Shown: in pieces, positions 1 through 8,646 of the stretch
How the letters are laid out: each line of letters begins with the position of its first letter
How positions within the stretch are numbered: position 1 is the first letter of the stretch
The notes under the pieces: generated by a model
Told to the model about the DNA's origin: nothing
The model's input: the letters and a program-made list of their open reading frames with translations, nothing else
The model's database searches: none
Program-made: the position numbers and the translations under genes
Assembly: GCF_051175565.1 (NCBI RefSeq)
Contig: NZ_CP195105.1
Span: forward strand, 2,294,001 to 2,358,000
Length of the DNA stretch: 64,000 nucleotides
Direction: 5' to 3'
Source: Daejeonia sp002484105
Lineage (GTDB): Bacteria; Bacteroidota; Bacteroidia; Flavobacteriales; Weeksellaceae

Positions 1-2156
1 CCGTTTGCGGAATGGATCTTGTGAAAATCCCAGAAAAGAAGACAACTTTATGGACCTGCCCTATGCATCCCGAAATTGTAGAAGACCATCCCGGCAGCTG
101 TCCCATTTGCGGAATGGATCTTGTTCCCATGGCTTCAAAAAAAGGAGAACATGACGATGATACTTACCGGATTCTCAGACGAAAATTTATTACAGCACTG
201 ATTTTTACCGTTCCCGTTCTCGTCCTCTCGATGGGCGGCATGTGGATCGACTGGCCTTTTTCTGAAAAAACCGGTGGATGGATACAGTTCATCCTGTCAC
301 TACCCGTAATATTCTATGCAGGATGGTTTTTGTTGAAACGCGGCTGGATATCCTTTAAGACCTGGAATCTCAATATGTTTTCACTGATTGCACTGGGTGC
401 TGCAGCGGCGTTCCTCTTTAGTCTGGTCTCCCTGATATACCCTGAAATACTTCCACACGAATTTATACACAACGGCAAAATTCCGCTTTATTTTGAGTCG
501 GTCTGCGTGATTCTGACACTGGTGATCATGGGGCAGATGCTGGAAGCCAAAGCACATCAGAAAACCGGTAAAGCCATCGAAGAACTCATGAACCTCTCGC
601 CCGACACCGCCAATCTGATCATTGACGGACAGGAAAAGAAAGTCCCCCTTTCTGCTGTTAAAGTCGGAGATCTGTTACGCGTAAAGGCAGGCGAAAAAAT
701 TCCGGTAGACGGAAAAATTACCGAAGGAAGTTCCAGTATAGACGAAAGTTCCATCACCGGAGAGCCATTGCCTGTGGAAAAAAATCCCGATGACACCGTT
801 ACTTCCGGAACCATCAATAAAAACGGATCTTTTGTGATGAAAGCAGAGAAAGTGGGTGACGAAACCCTACTCTCACAAATCATCCGGATGGTGAATGAAG
901 CCAGCAGAAGCAAAGCACCCATCCAGAAACTTGCTGACCGGATTTCCGGTATTTTTGTACCCGTTGTCATCGGAATTTCGATATTGACCTTTGTTCTCTG
1001 GTATTTTTTCGGAGGTGAAAACCGTATGATATATGCTTTTGTCAATGCTGTTGCCGTACTGATTGTAGCCTGTCCTTGTGCCCTCGGACTGGCCACACCA
1101 ATGAGTATGACCGTAGGAATCGGAAAAGGTGCCAAAAACGGCATCCTCATCAAAAACGCCGATGCACTCGAACTGATGCACAAAACCAATGTCCTGATAA
1201 CCGACAAAACCGGAACACTGACAGAAGGAAAACCAAGCCTCGAAAATATAGTGCCGGCCAATGGCAATGATGAAAATACCATACTCCAGATAGCTGCCTC
1301 ATTGAACCAGAATTCTGATCACCCTCTTTCTGAGGCACTTCTTAAAGTTTTCAAAGAAAAGAAAAAAGACTTCCTGAAAACCAGCCAGTTCGAGAATATC
1401 AGCGGAAAAGGAATACAGGCAGTTATTGACGGCAAAAGCACACTTCTCGGAAATGCCGCACTGCTGGAAAGCCACCACATCAACATTCCTGATCCCATCC
1501 GGAAGCAGTCTGATGAAATGCAGCAGCAGGCCAAAACTGTTTCCTATCTGGCACAGGACGGAAAAATACTGGGATTTCTCGCTTATCATGACAAGATAAA
1601 AGATACTTCAAAAAAAGCTGTTGACTATCTTCAGGCACATCATATCGAAGTCATCATGATGACCGGAGACAACGAACATACTGCCAAAGCCGTTGCCGAA
1701 GAACTCGGAATCGGACATTATGTCGCAGGGTGCATGCCGGAAGATAAGATGAAAGAGATAAAAAAACTCCAGCAGGAAGGGAAAACTGTCGCCATGGCCG
1801 GCGATGGGATTAATGATGCTCCGGCACTTGCACAGGCCAATATCGGCATTGCAATGGGTACCGGTTCGGATGCTGCGATTGAAAGTTCGGAAATCACACT
1901 TGTAAAAGGCGATATCCTGGGAATTGTGAAAGCCCGTATCCTGAGCGAAAAACTGCTGAAAAACATCAAGGAAAACCTGTTTTTTGCATTTATTTACAAT
2001 ACTTTGGGCATCCCTGTTGCCGCCGGTCTTTTGTATCCGTTTTTCGGAATTCTTCTGAGCCCGATGATTGCAGCAGCGGCCATGAGTTTCAGTTCGGTGT
2101 CCGTCATCCTGAATTCACTCCGACTGAACCATGTCAAAATAGATGTTGAATCCTGA
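1..2156 (+). CDS. Copper-translocating P1B-type ATPase, 5' end outside the window
   Basis: ATP-driven heavy-metal exporter of the inner membrane, most likely for copper. From the first visible ATG (12) it shows a heavy-metal-binding motif (TCPMHPEI...CPICGMDL, about residues 15-40), membrane helices, the phosphatase TGE loop, the metal-channel CPC motif (C354-P-C356), the phosphorylation site DKTGT (D398), an HP locus (SDHPLSEA) and GDGIND (D598). The ATG at 12 is probably not the true start. The frame stays open to the window edge and reads V-C-G-M-D-L just before it, which is the tail of another CPxCGMDL motif. The protein therefore probably has at least two tandem N-terminal metal-binding domains. 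No classical HMA (GMTCxxC) domain is visible in the part present. Family assignment is firm; copper specificity comes from the CPC and HMBD motifs. Confidence 0.93.
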   Translation, partial: VCGMDLVKIPEKKTTLWTCPMHPEIVEDHPGSCPICGMDLVPMASKKGEHDDDTYRILRRKFITALIFTVPVLVLSMGGMWIDWPFSEKTGGWIQFILSLPVIFYAGWFLLKRGWISFKTWNLNMFSLIALGAAAAFLFSLVSLIYPEILPHEFIHNGKIPLYFESVCVILTLVIMGQMLEAKAHQKTGKAIEELMNLSPDTANLIIDGQEKKVPLSAVKVGDLLRVKAGEKIPVDGKITEGSSSIDESSITGEPLPVEKNPDDTVTSGTINKNGSFVMKAEKVGDETLLSQIIRMVNEASRSKAPIQKLADRISGIFVPVVIGISILTFVLWYFFGGENRMIYAFVNAVAVLIVACPCALGLATPMSMTVGIGKGAKNGILIKNADALELMHKTNVLITDKTGTLTEGKPSLENIVPANGNDENTILQIAASLNQNSDHPLSEALLKVFKEKKKDFLKTSQFENISGKGIQAVIDGKSTLLGNAALLESHHINIPDPIRKQSDEMQQQAKTVSYLAQDGKILGFLAYHDKIKDTSKKAVDYLQAHHIEVIMMTGDNEHTAKAVAEELGIGHYVAGCMPEDKMKEIKKLQQEGKTVAMAGDGINDAPALAQANIGIAMGTGSDAAIESSEITLVKGDILGIVKARILSEKLLKNIKENLFFAFIYNTLGIPVAAGLLYPFFGILLSPMIAAAAMSFSSVSVILNSLRLNHVKIDVES

Positions 2157-2265
2157 TCACTTATTTTATGTATCAGATAATACGATTTCATTGATAATTT
2201 GTATATAAGAAAAGTGCTAATTGTATAATATTTGCTGTGCAAAGACCGAATTTAAAAGTTTTATT

Positions 2266-2907
2266 ATGTCAGAATTAATATTGATCCGCCACGGACAGTC
2301 CCAGTGGAATCTGGAAAACAAATTTACCGGCTGGAAGGATGTGGATCTTACCGAAAAAGGAATTGAAGAAGCCCACCGCGCTGCAAAAGAAATTGCAGGA
2401 AAAGATATTGACGAAGCCTTCACTTCCGACCTTACAAGAGCACAGCATACGCTGAAAATTATTATTGACGACAACCATCTGAGAATTCCCGTAACCAAAG
2501 ACAAAGCCCTGAACGAAAGATGCTATGGCAGTCTTGAAGGACTGAACAAGGCAGAAACGGCAAAAAAATATGGCGATGAACAGGTACATATCTGGAGAAG
2601 ATCCTACGATGTGGCACCTCCAGAAGGTGAAAGCCTGAAAATGACTTACGAAAGGGTAATTCCTTATTATATGAACCATATTCTTCCTGAACTCCTCAAG
2701 GGCAGAAACATCTTGATCGTCGCACACGGAAACAGTCTGAGATCCCTGATTATGTACTTGGAACGCATGACACCCGACCAAATTCTGAAACGTGAACTTG
2801 CTACCGGCGATCCTGTCATTTACCACATCGGACAGAATATTCTGGAAGAGATGAAAGCAGAAAAAGATTTTGCCGCCCTGAAACCCGAAGAAAAAAGCTT
2901 GGTATGA
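2266..2907 (+). CDS. gpmA: 2,3-bisphosphoglycerate-dependent phosphoglycerate mutase
   Basis: Cytosolic glycolytic/gluconeogenic enzyme interconverting 3- and 2-phosphoglycerate through a phosphohistidine. The N-terminus [15 protein letters not shown] carries the catalytic RHG (H9). [12 protein letters not shown] is the typical acid/substrate loop, and HGNSLR holds the second active-site histidine (H154). The start at 2266 was chosen because the family begins a few residues before LIRHG; an upstream in-frame start would add 15 residues unlike the family. At 213 aa it is shorter than E. coli GpmA (about 250), a length I consider normal for Bacteroidota. The stop overlaps the next start by 4 bp (ATGA), so the two genes are probably translationally coupled. 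Confidence 0.93.
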   Translation: MSELILIRHGQSQWNLENKFTGWKDVDLTEKGIEEAHRAAKEIAGKDIDEAFTSDLTRAQHTLKIIIDDNHLRIPVTKDKALNERCYGSLEGLNKAETAKKYGDEQVHIWRRSYDVAPPEGESLKMTYERVIPYYMNHILPELLKGRNILIVAHGNSLRSLIMYLERMTPDQILKRELATGDPVIYHIGQNILEEMKAEKDFAALKPEEKSLV

Positions 2908-3203
2908 CCGCTTATAAAGAAAGAACGCTTCTGGAAGATCTGGCGGGTGCCGACTTTTCAAAAGTTCTTGACAAATATGCCGAGGAAGAGATTATCCGTA
3001 ATATTGCCCCTCAGCTGGATACATTGATTGACAAAGATTTCGGGCGTCTTACCCTTATTCTGTACAAAATTGACGTTGATGAAAACCGAATCCGCAAAGC
3101 ATTAAGTCATGCTGACAAAGATATCAGTTCCGGACAGATTCTTGCCCGACTGATTGTCGACCGGCAGAAACAGAAATACGAATTGAGAAAACAATTCAGC
3201 TGA
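2904..3203 (+). CDS. Small conserved-looking hypothetical protein (99 aa)
   Basis: No function recognised. The predicted protein is soluble, helical and highly charged, with no signal peptide or membrane segment. It begins with [13 protein letters not shown] and ends in a basic helix ([15 protein letters not shown]). Its start codon overlaps the gpmA stop (ATGA), and a strong terminator follows 6 bp after its own stop, so it is the second gene of a two-gene unit. Codon use resembles gpmA, which supports a real gene. A gpmA-linked role is only suggested by the coupling. Confidence 0.72.
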   Translation: MTAYKERTLLEDLAGADFSKVLDKYAEEEIIRNIAPQLDTLIDKDFGRLTLILYKIDVDENRIRKALSHADKDISSGQILARLIVDRQKQKYELRKQFS

Positions 3204-3208
3204 TTAAG

Positions 3209-3237
3209 AATCAGAACCGCAATGTTCTGATTTTTTT
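3209..3237 (+). terminator. Rho-independent terminator after the gpmA unit
   Basis: Nine-bp stem AATCAGAAC / GTTCTGATT with a 6-nt loop (CGCAAT), followed by a T run. It lies 6 bp past the stop of the 99-aa gene. Confidence 0.85.
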
Positions 3238-3247
3238 GTAAGATAAA

Positions 3248-3275
3248 GCCGTCTCACCCTTGAGGCGGTTTTTTT
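3248..3275 (+). terminator. Second tandem terminator hairpin
   Basis: Stem CCGTCTCA / TGAGGCGG (one G-T wobble), loop CCCT, followed by TTTTTTT. With the previous hairpin it forms a tandem terminator that insulates the tracrRNA region. Confidence 0.72.
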
Positions 3276-3347
3276 GTTTAAGGTTATTGGCAGTATGGTC
3301 ATTTGTTTTTCAAATGAACACGTGAAACAACCAAAAATAAAAGGTAT

Positions 3348-3420
3348 AAAAAAAGGCGAGTTGCCCCGCCTTGAATGTTTTGTTCATAATTATTTGTTGT
3401 TTTTAAAAGAATTCACGAAA
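3348..3420 (-). ncRNA. Possible decayed third tracrRNA-like unit, or distal terminator of tracrRNA 1
   Basis: On the minus strand a hairpin AAGGCG / CGCCTT (3353-3372) is followed by a U run (3348-3354), forming a rho-independent terminator. It is preceded by AAAACATTC, closely matching AAAACATTT in the same place in tracrRNA 1. Further upstream, AACAAATAATTAT loosely matches the CACAATAAGGATTAT of tracrRNA 1, but no usable anti-repeat remains. It is either the remnant of a duplicated tracrRNA or the true 3' end of a long tracrRNA 1 read-through form. The terminator is clear; the third-copy reading is an inference. Confidence 0.45.
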
Positions 3421-3431
3421 CATTTATTAAT

Positions 3432-3505
3432 AAAAAAGCCCCGAAGATAGTCGAGGCACTAAATGTTTTCACAACGGAATAATCCTTATTGTGAATTGCT
3501 TTCGT
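3432..3505 (-). ncRNA. tracrRNA 1 (type II-C)
   Basis: Trans-activating RNA that pairs with crRNA and loads Cas9. On the plus strand, 3489-3503 (TTGTGAATTGCTTTC) equals 15 nt of the reverse complement of the array repeat, so the minus-strand RNA has a 15-nt perfect anti-repeat. Then come AAGGATTATTCC (short nexus-like hairpin GGA/TCC, 3476-3485), GTTGTGAAAACATT, and a terminator hairpin GCCTCGA / TCGGGGC (3438-3457) with a U run at 3432-3437. A -7 box TACATTTG (3510-3517, minus strand) would start the RNA at about 3505, right at the anti-repeat. The predicted length is about 75 nt, or about 155 nt if it reads through to the terminator near 3350. Confidence 0.88.
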
Positions 3506-3623
3506 TTACAAATGTACAAAATTGATTTTCATCATAAAAGTAAAATTGTATGATTTTTATTGCTATTTTTATAAAGTTATATGAAAATTAGTAAAAGAAA
3601 TATCTTTTTAGAAATAAATGGGC

Positions 3624-3700
3624 AAAAAAAATCCTACGGAGTACGCAGGATTGAGTTTTTCTTCGGCTTATAGCCTTGTTGTGAATTGTCTTTCAAATGC
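3624..3700 (-). ncRNA. tracrRNA 2, diverged paralogue antisense to the cas9 leader
   Basis: A second unit with the same architecture as tracrRNA 1. Its anti-repeat (3678-3697) matches the repeat complement through GTTGTGAATTG and CTTTCAA, with one extra base between them. A nexus-like hairpin GGCT/AGCC follows (3665-3675), then a terminator ATCCTGCG / CGTAGGAT (3631-3651) and a U run (3624-3630). The nexus stem is GGA/TCC in tracrRNA 1 and GGC/GCC here, so both sides changed and pairing was kept. The -7 position is degenerate (CGCATTTG instead of TACATTTG), so expression may be weak or depend on another promoter. It ends 22 bp before the cas9 ATG and overlaps the cas9 5' leader in antisense. 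Confidence 0.72.
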
Positions 3701-3721
3701 GAATTTAAAAATAAAATTGAC

Positions 3722-6700
3722 ATGAGCAAAATTTTAGGAATAGATTTAGGTACAAATTCTTTAGGGGTAACGTTGAGAGAAGATGATATATTTTCCTGGT
3801 ATGGAGTCTATATATTTAGAAAGGGCGTTGGAGAAGGAAAATCAGGAGAGTTTTCGTTGGCTGCTGAAAGAACAAAGCACCGTTCTTCAAGAAGATTATA
3901 TAATGCCCGAAGATATAGAAAGTGGGAGACTCTAAGCGTATTGGCAAAGTTTGGGTTTTGCCCATTGAGTGAAGATAATTTAAAAAAATGGAGGAATTAT
4001 CAAAAAGGGGCTGGTCGTGTTTTTCCTGTTAATGATGCAGATTTTGATCGTTGGATAAAGTTAGATTTTGATGGTGATACTAAGCCTGATTTTTCTAGCC
4101 CATATCAGTTAAGAAGATTCTTAATACAAGAAAAATTAGATTTATCTCAAAAAGAAGATAGGTATAAAATTGGTCGTGCGTTGTATCATATAGCACAAAG
4201 GAGAGGTTTTAAAAGTAGCAGGAAAAATGGGGCAAATGAAAAAACAGCTGTATATAAAGGGAGTTCCGAGACCAAAACTATTGGCAGAAATGATTATGAA
4301 AATTTGATTGAAGAAAATGGTAGTTTAGGGGCTGCATTTGCTCATTTGGAGGACCAAAATATCCGTATCCGAAACAGATATACTTTGCGTTCTGATTACC
4401 AAAATGAGGTTCATAAGATATTGGAATTTCAAAAAGTCTCTGATAATGATTTTATTGAGAAGGTGGACAAAGCTATATTCTTCCAAAGACCTTTGCGTTC
4501 CCAAAAGGGATTGGTTGGTAAATGTACTTTGGAGCCCAATAAATCAAGATGTCCGGTTAGTCATCCGAAATTTGAAGAATATCGTGCTTGGTCGTTCATC
4601 AATAATATTAAATACCGTACAGAGAAAAATCATCAATTTCAGCCACTTCCAATAGAGTTAAAAGAAAAACTATATAACGAAGAATTTTTCTTTAAAAGTA
4701 AAAGAGAACTAAAGTTTTCTGATATAAGAAAATTTATTCAATTAAATGGTGGAAAAGATTGGGAATTAAATTATAACCATAGAATGGATGAAATTTCAGT
4801 TCCCAGTTGCTATGTTTCTGCAAGGTTGAAAGCTACATTTGGTGAAGATTGGGAGAGCTTTGAGAAGAAGGTTACACGTAAAAATAAAAAAGGAGAAGAC
4901 GAAACAAAAACTTATGCAATAGAAGATATTTGGCACATATTATTTTCTTTTGAAGACGAAGAATATTTTACTGAGTTTTTAGAAAATGTTTTAGAATTAA
5001 ACGATGAACAAATAAAAGAATTATCGATTTTGTTCAATAATTTTCCTGTAGGATATGCCAACCTAAGTTTAAAAGCCATTAATAATATTTTGCCCTTTTT
5101 AAAGGAGGGCTTAATTTATTCTGAAGCTGTAATTTTGGCTAAGATTCCTGAAATCATAGGTAAAGAAATTTTTGTAGCAAATAAATCTTCTATTTTAAAT
5201 GCAATAGAAAGCGAAATAGAAGAAAATCGCTTCCAGAAAACTGTTATGTCAATTGTCAATAATCTGATCTTTAAATACTATGCGCGAGGTGTGGATGAAA
5301 AGTATCCGTGGAAAGCAGTTGATTACAAAATAGATGAATATGATTATAAAGAAATAGAAAAAACAGCTATAGAACATTACGGAGAAAAGACTTGGAGCAA
5401 ATTAGAAGCAGATTTTAAACAGAGAATTTTAGATGATGTTGCTAAACTCTATCAAGATTTTTTTGCTTCATCGAAAAGAGAACATTTCAAACCTCCACAT
5501 TTAGTTAATCAAATTAAAATATTTTTGGGTGACAAATTCCACGTATCTGCAAAGTTATTAGATAAGATTTATCATCCTTCGCAAATTGATATCTATCCGA
5601 GTAAAGAAGGACAGGAATTTTTAGAAAGTCCCAAAACAGCAGCATTCAAGAATCCAATGGCATACAAAACACTCTACAAATTACGTAGTGTTATTAATTA
5701 TTTGATAGAAATTGGAAAAATCGATAATGAAACAAGAATCGTAGTCGAGATAGCAAGGGACTTGAATGACTCCAACAAACGTTGGGCAATTGAAAAATAC
5801 CAACGAGACCGTGAAGTTGAAAACCTATCATTTGCTGCAGCTATAGAAGAATTGTTAAAAGACTCTAATTTTTCCGGATATGCTAACCCCAAAAACGAAA
5901 ATGATATCGACAAATTCAGAATTTGGACGGAACAATTGGAAAATTTTGATGAAATTATAACTGAAATTAATGCTATAGAAAACAATAAAAAAATTTCAGC
6001 TTCTGAAAAAGACATTATGAAATATCGTTTGTGGAAGGAGCAGAATTGTTTTTGTATGTACACTGGAAAACCCATTAAACTGACTGATTTATTTAATAAA
6101 AATATAATAGATTTTGAACATACCATTCCACGAAGTAAGTCTTTTGATAACTCATTGGCAAACCTAACAGTTTGTTACGCAGATTATAATCGTAATATAA
6201 AGAAAAATAAATTGCCATCAGAAATGCCTAATTACGAAGAAGATGCAAACGGTTATTCTGCCATAAAGCCGAGATTGTTAGCTTGGGAAAAGAAAGTGGA
6301 AGCATTGCAAAATCAAATTGAAACTCAAAAAAGAAATTCAAAATTTGCAATAGACAAGGAAACAAAAGATAAAGCAATCCGTTTGAAACACGTTTTACAG
6401 ATGGAATACGATTATTGGAAAAACAAAGTGGATAGATTTACTAGAACTGAGATTCCAAAAGGATTTATAAATAGTCAATTAACAGATACACAAATTATTA
6501 CGAAATATGCTTTTCATTATTTGAAAACGGTATTTAATAAGGTAGATGTAATTAAAGGTTCTCAAACCGCTGAATTCAGGAAAATCTATAGTATTCAACC
6601 AAAAGGGGAAATCAAAAACAGAGATAAACATTCTCATCACGCCGTTGATGCTGCTGTTTTAACTTTAATTCCATCGGCAAGAAATCGAGAAGAAATTCTC

Positions 6701-7894
6701 AAAAAGTCCTATGAATTTGCAGAACAAAATAACAATAAGCAATATCATGAAAAACCCTTTCCAGATTTCAGTTATTCTATGATTGAAGAAATAGAAAGAG
6801 ATATTCTCATCAATAACATTGTCGATAAAGATCAAACACTTACTCCCGTCATAAAAAAAGTAAGAAAGAGAGGGCGTGTTGTTTGGCTGAGAGATAAAGA
6901 AGGAAAATTGTTGTTAGACGAAAATGGAAACAAAATACCAAAAATAGCTCAAGGAGATTCTGTAAGAGGGGAATTGCATAAGCAAACGTATTATGGTAAA
7001 ATTAAAAGAGCATTAAAAAACGAAAATGGAAGTCTGATCCGAGACGAAAATGGCAATATAACGTACAATCAGGTTGATGGAAAGGATGAAGTCTGGATGG
7101 TAATTCGTAAACCAATTGATAGTGTTAATTTCAAAACTGATGTTATTATTGATGAAAATATAGCAAATTATTTAAAAAACCAATTGGATAATGGAATAAA
7201 ACATACAGAACTAAAAGACTTTCAAGGAAATTTCATTCGACATTTAAGATGCAGAGTAAAGGCAGCTCGCGGATTTATGAATCCAGACAATGCTACAATT
7301 GTTAAAGAACAAACATATAAATCTAAAAAAGAATATAAGAATTACATTTATGCTGATTCGGGGGAGAATTATATGTTTGGGTTATATGAAAATGAAAACG
7401 GTAAATCCATTGTTTCGTTTAATGTATTAGAATCTGCACAATATGGAAAACACCTTGAAAAATTGACACATGAAAATCTGTTTAAATCAAAAGAGCCAAT
7501 TTTAATTGGCAGAGGAAAGAAGGCGAAAGAAGCGATATTGAAACATGTTTTTATGTTAGGGCAAAAGGTATTGCTCTTTGAAAATGAAAAAGAAGAACTT
7601 AAGGATTTAGAAAAAAATGATTTGTCAAAACGATTGTACTTTGTAAAAAGGTTGGCAGATGCAAATGCTCAACGTATCTTATTTCAACATCATTTAGAAG
7701 CTAGAGATGATCAGCAATTAAGTTTAGATTTCCCTAAAGAAGTGTTTGGAACCAAAGGAAAAGATGGATTTTCAAAATTCTCAACAGATTTTGTTGCTCC
7801 AAGATTATTATTAACTCCAGGAAATTTTAGTTTTATAATTGAGGGAAAAGACTTCGAAATGAAATTAGATGGCAGTATAGAATTTCACTTTTAA
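3722..7894 (+). CDS. cas9: CRISPR-associated endonuclease Cas9, type II-C
   Basis: RNA-guided DNA endonuclease of 1390 aa, a usual length for Bacteroidota II-C Cas9. RuvC-I is at the N-terminus (ILGIDLGTNSLG, D8), followed by the arginine-rich bridge helix (KHRSSRRLYNARRYRK). RuvC-II is VVEIARDL (E676). The HNH domain has DFEHTIPRS (H800) and a later NLTVCYADYNRN. RuvC-III is KHSHHAVDAAVL (H973, D976). All catalytic positions are present, so the nuclease should be active. ATG 3722 was chosen over an upstream TTG (3686) because MSKILGIDLG fits the family and the upstream codons lie inside the tracrRNA 2 anti-repeat. It is AT-rich: 16 G+C in 60 at 4741-4800, against 29 in 60 at 8761-8820 in cas1. 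No csn2 or cas4 follows, hence subtype II-C. Confidence 0.97.
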   Translation: MSKILGIDLGTNSLGVTLREDDIFSWYGVYIFRKGVGEGKSGEFSLAAERTKHRSSRRLYNARRYRKWETLSVLAKFGFCPLSEDNLKKWRNYQKGAGRVFPVNDADFDRWIKLDFDGDTKPDFSSPYQLRRFLIQEKLDLSQKEDRYKIGRALYHIAQRRGFKSSRKNGANEKTAVYKGSSETKTIGRNDYENLIEENGSLGAAFAHLEDQNIRIRNRYTLRSDYQNEVHKILEFQKVSDNDFIEKVDKAIFFQRPLRSQKGLVGKCTLEPNKSRCPVSHPKFEEYRAWSFINNIKYRTEKNHQFQPLPIELKEKLYNEEFFFKSKRELKFSDIRKFIQLNGGKDWELNYNHRMDEISVPSCYVSARLKATFGEDWESFEKKVTRKNKKGEDETKTYAIEDIWHILFSFEDEEYFTEFLENVLELNDEQIKELSILFNNFPVGYANLSLKAINNILPFLKEGLIYSEAVILAKIPEIIGKEIFVANKSSILNAIESEIEENRFQKTVMSIVNNLIFKYYARGVDEKYPWKAVDYKIDEYDYKEIEKTAIEHYGEKTWSKLEADFKQRILDDVAKLYQDFFASSKREHFKPPHLVNQIKIFLGDKFHVSAKLLDKIYHPSQIDIYPSKEGQEFLESPKTAAFKNPMAYKTLYKLRSVINYLIEIGKIDNETRIVVEIARDLNDSNKRWAIEKYQRDREVENLSFAAAIEELLKDSNFSGYANPKNENDIDKFRIWTEQLENFDEIITEINAIENNKKISASEKDIMKYRLWKEQNCFCMYTGKPIKLTDLFNKNIIDFEHTIPRSKSFDNSLANLTVCYADYNRNIKKNKLPSEMPNYEEDANGYSAIKPRLLAWEKKVEALQNQIETQKRNSKFAIDKETKDKAIRLKHVLQMEYDYWKNKVDRFTRTEIPKGFINSQLTDTQIITKYAFHYLKTVFNKVDVIKGSQTAEFRKIYSIQPKGEIKNRDKHSHHAVDAAVLTLIPSARNREEILKKSYEFAEQNNNKQYHEKPFPDFSYSMIEEIERDILINNIVDKDQTLTPVIKKVRKRGRVVWLRDKEGKLLLDENGNKIPKIAQGDSVRGELHKQTYYGKIKRALKNENGSLIRDENGNITYNQVDGKDEVWMVIRKPIDSVNFKTDVIIDENIANYLKNQLDNGIKHTELKDFQGNFIRHLRCRVKAARGFMNPDNATIVKEQTYKSKKEYKNYIYADSGENYMFGLYENENGKSIVSFNVLESAQYGKHLEKLTHENLFKSKEPILIGRGKKAKEAILKHVFMLGQKVLLFENEKEELKDLEKNDLSKRLYFVKRLADANAQRILFQHHLEARDDQQLSLDFPKEVFGTKGKDGFSKFSTDFVAPRLLLTPGNFSFIIEGKDFEMKLDGSIEFHF

Positions 7895-7901
7895 TAAAAA
7901 C

Positions 7902-8498
7902 ATGTCACACAAATTAAAAATAACCTTAGAAGGCTCAGAGCCGAAAATTTACAGAACGGTCATCGTTCCGGAGAAATTTACGTTCGATGATTTGCATTAT
8001 GTCATACAATGCGTGATGAATTGGGAAAACGCACACCTTTATCAATTCAACTTGGGAAGACCTTATTCCAGCGATTCCATTAAATTAAAAGATGAAGAAG
8101 ATGATTTCTTTTTTCCAAATAGATATAAACAATATGATGCAGAAGAAACCTATTTATCAGATTTTTTCAACGGATTTACCAAGAAAATGACCTATACTTA
8201 CGATTTTGGAGATGACTGGACGCATATTATCACTGTTCTTAAAAAATCAGAGGAAGAAGTGCTGTATCCAAAATGTATCAAAGGTGAAAACGCAGCACCC
8301 ATAGAAGATTGCGGCGGAATTTGGGGGTTTTATGAAATTTTGGAAGCTATTGATAAAAAAAGAAAAACCGCTGAAGATAAAGAAATGTTAGAATGGTACG
8401 GAATCCCGAACGGGAAAAAATATGAGGATATCTACGGTTTCAGTCTGGATGAGGTAAATGAACGTTTAACGGATTTCTTTGTAAATAACAATATCTGA
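7902..8498 (+). CDS. pRiA4b ORF-3-family protein inside the cas operon
   Basis: A 198-aa protein recognised from two signatures of the plasmid pRiA4b ORF-3-like family (PF07929): YTYDFGDDWTHIITV (about residues 98-112) and a C-terminal CIKGENAAPIEDCGG block. Its N-terminus (LKITLEGSEPKIYRTVIVP) matches the usual start of the domain. The biochemical function is unknown; these proteins are often found on mobile elements. The start codon is only 7 bp after the cas9 stop, so it is almost certainly co-transcribed. It shares the AT-rich composition of cas9 rather than the richer cas1/cas2. It is not a standard Cas gene. It could be a co-inherited accessory or regulator (anti-CRISPR control, RNA handling) or a passenger; nothing in the sequence decides. 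Confidence 0.85.
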   Translation: MSHKLKITLEGSEPKIYRTVIVPEKFTFDDLHYVIQCVMNWENAHLYQFNLGRPYSSDSIKLKDEEDDFFFPNRYKQYDAEETYLSDFFNGFTKKMTYTYDFGDDWTHIITVLKKSEEEVLYPKCIKGENAAPIEDCGGIWGFYEILEAIDKKRKTAEDKEMLEWYGIPNGKKYEDIYGFSLDEVNERLTDFFVNNNI

Positions 8499-8646
8499 AA
8501 TCCTCCATTCAAATAGAAAGTCTTAAGTCTCTGAGCAAAAAAAGTGGGCAGAAAAAGTCTATAAATAGAAATTTTTAAAAAAGATGAATCATAAAATTCT
8601 GAAAAAAATCTCCGAAAACGATTAACTCAAAACCACGAAACAAGAA

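Noticed and set aside
557..1282. Long minus-strand frame opposite the copper ATPase
   Set aside because: Shadow of a well-supported gene; composition is serine/proline-rich with no family motif.
3686..3721. Longer Cas9 start at a TTG
   Set aside because: The added residues are encoded by the tracrRNA 2 anti-repeat, and MSKILGIDLG at 3722 matches the family.
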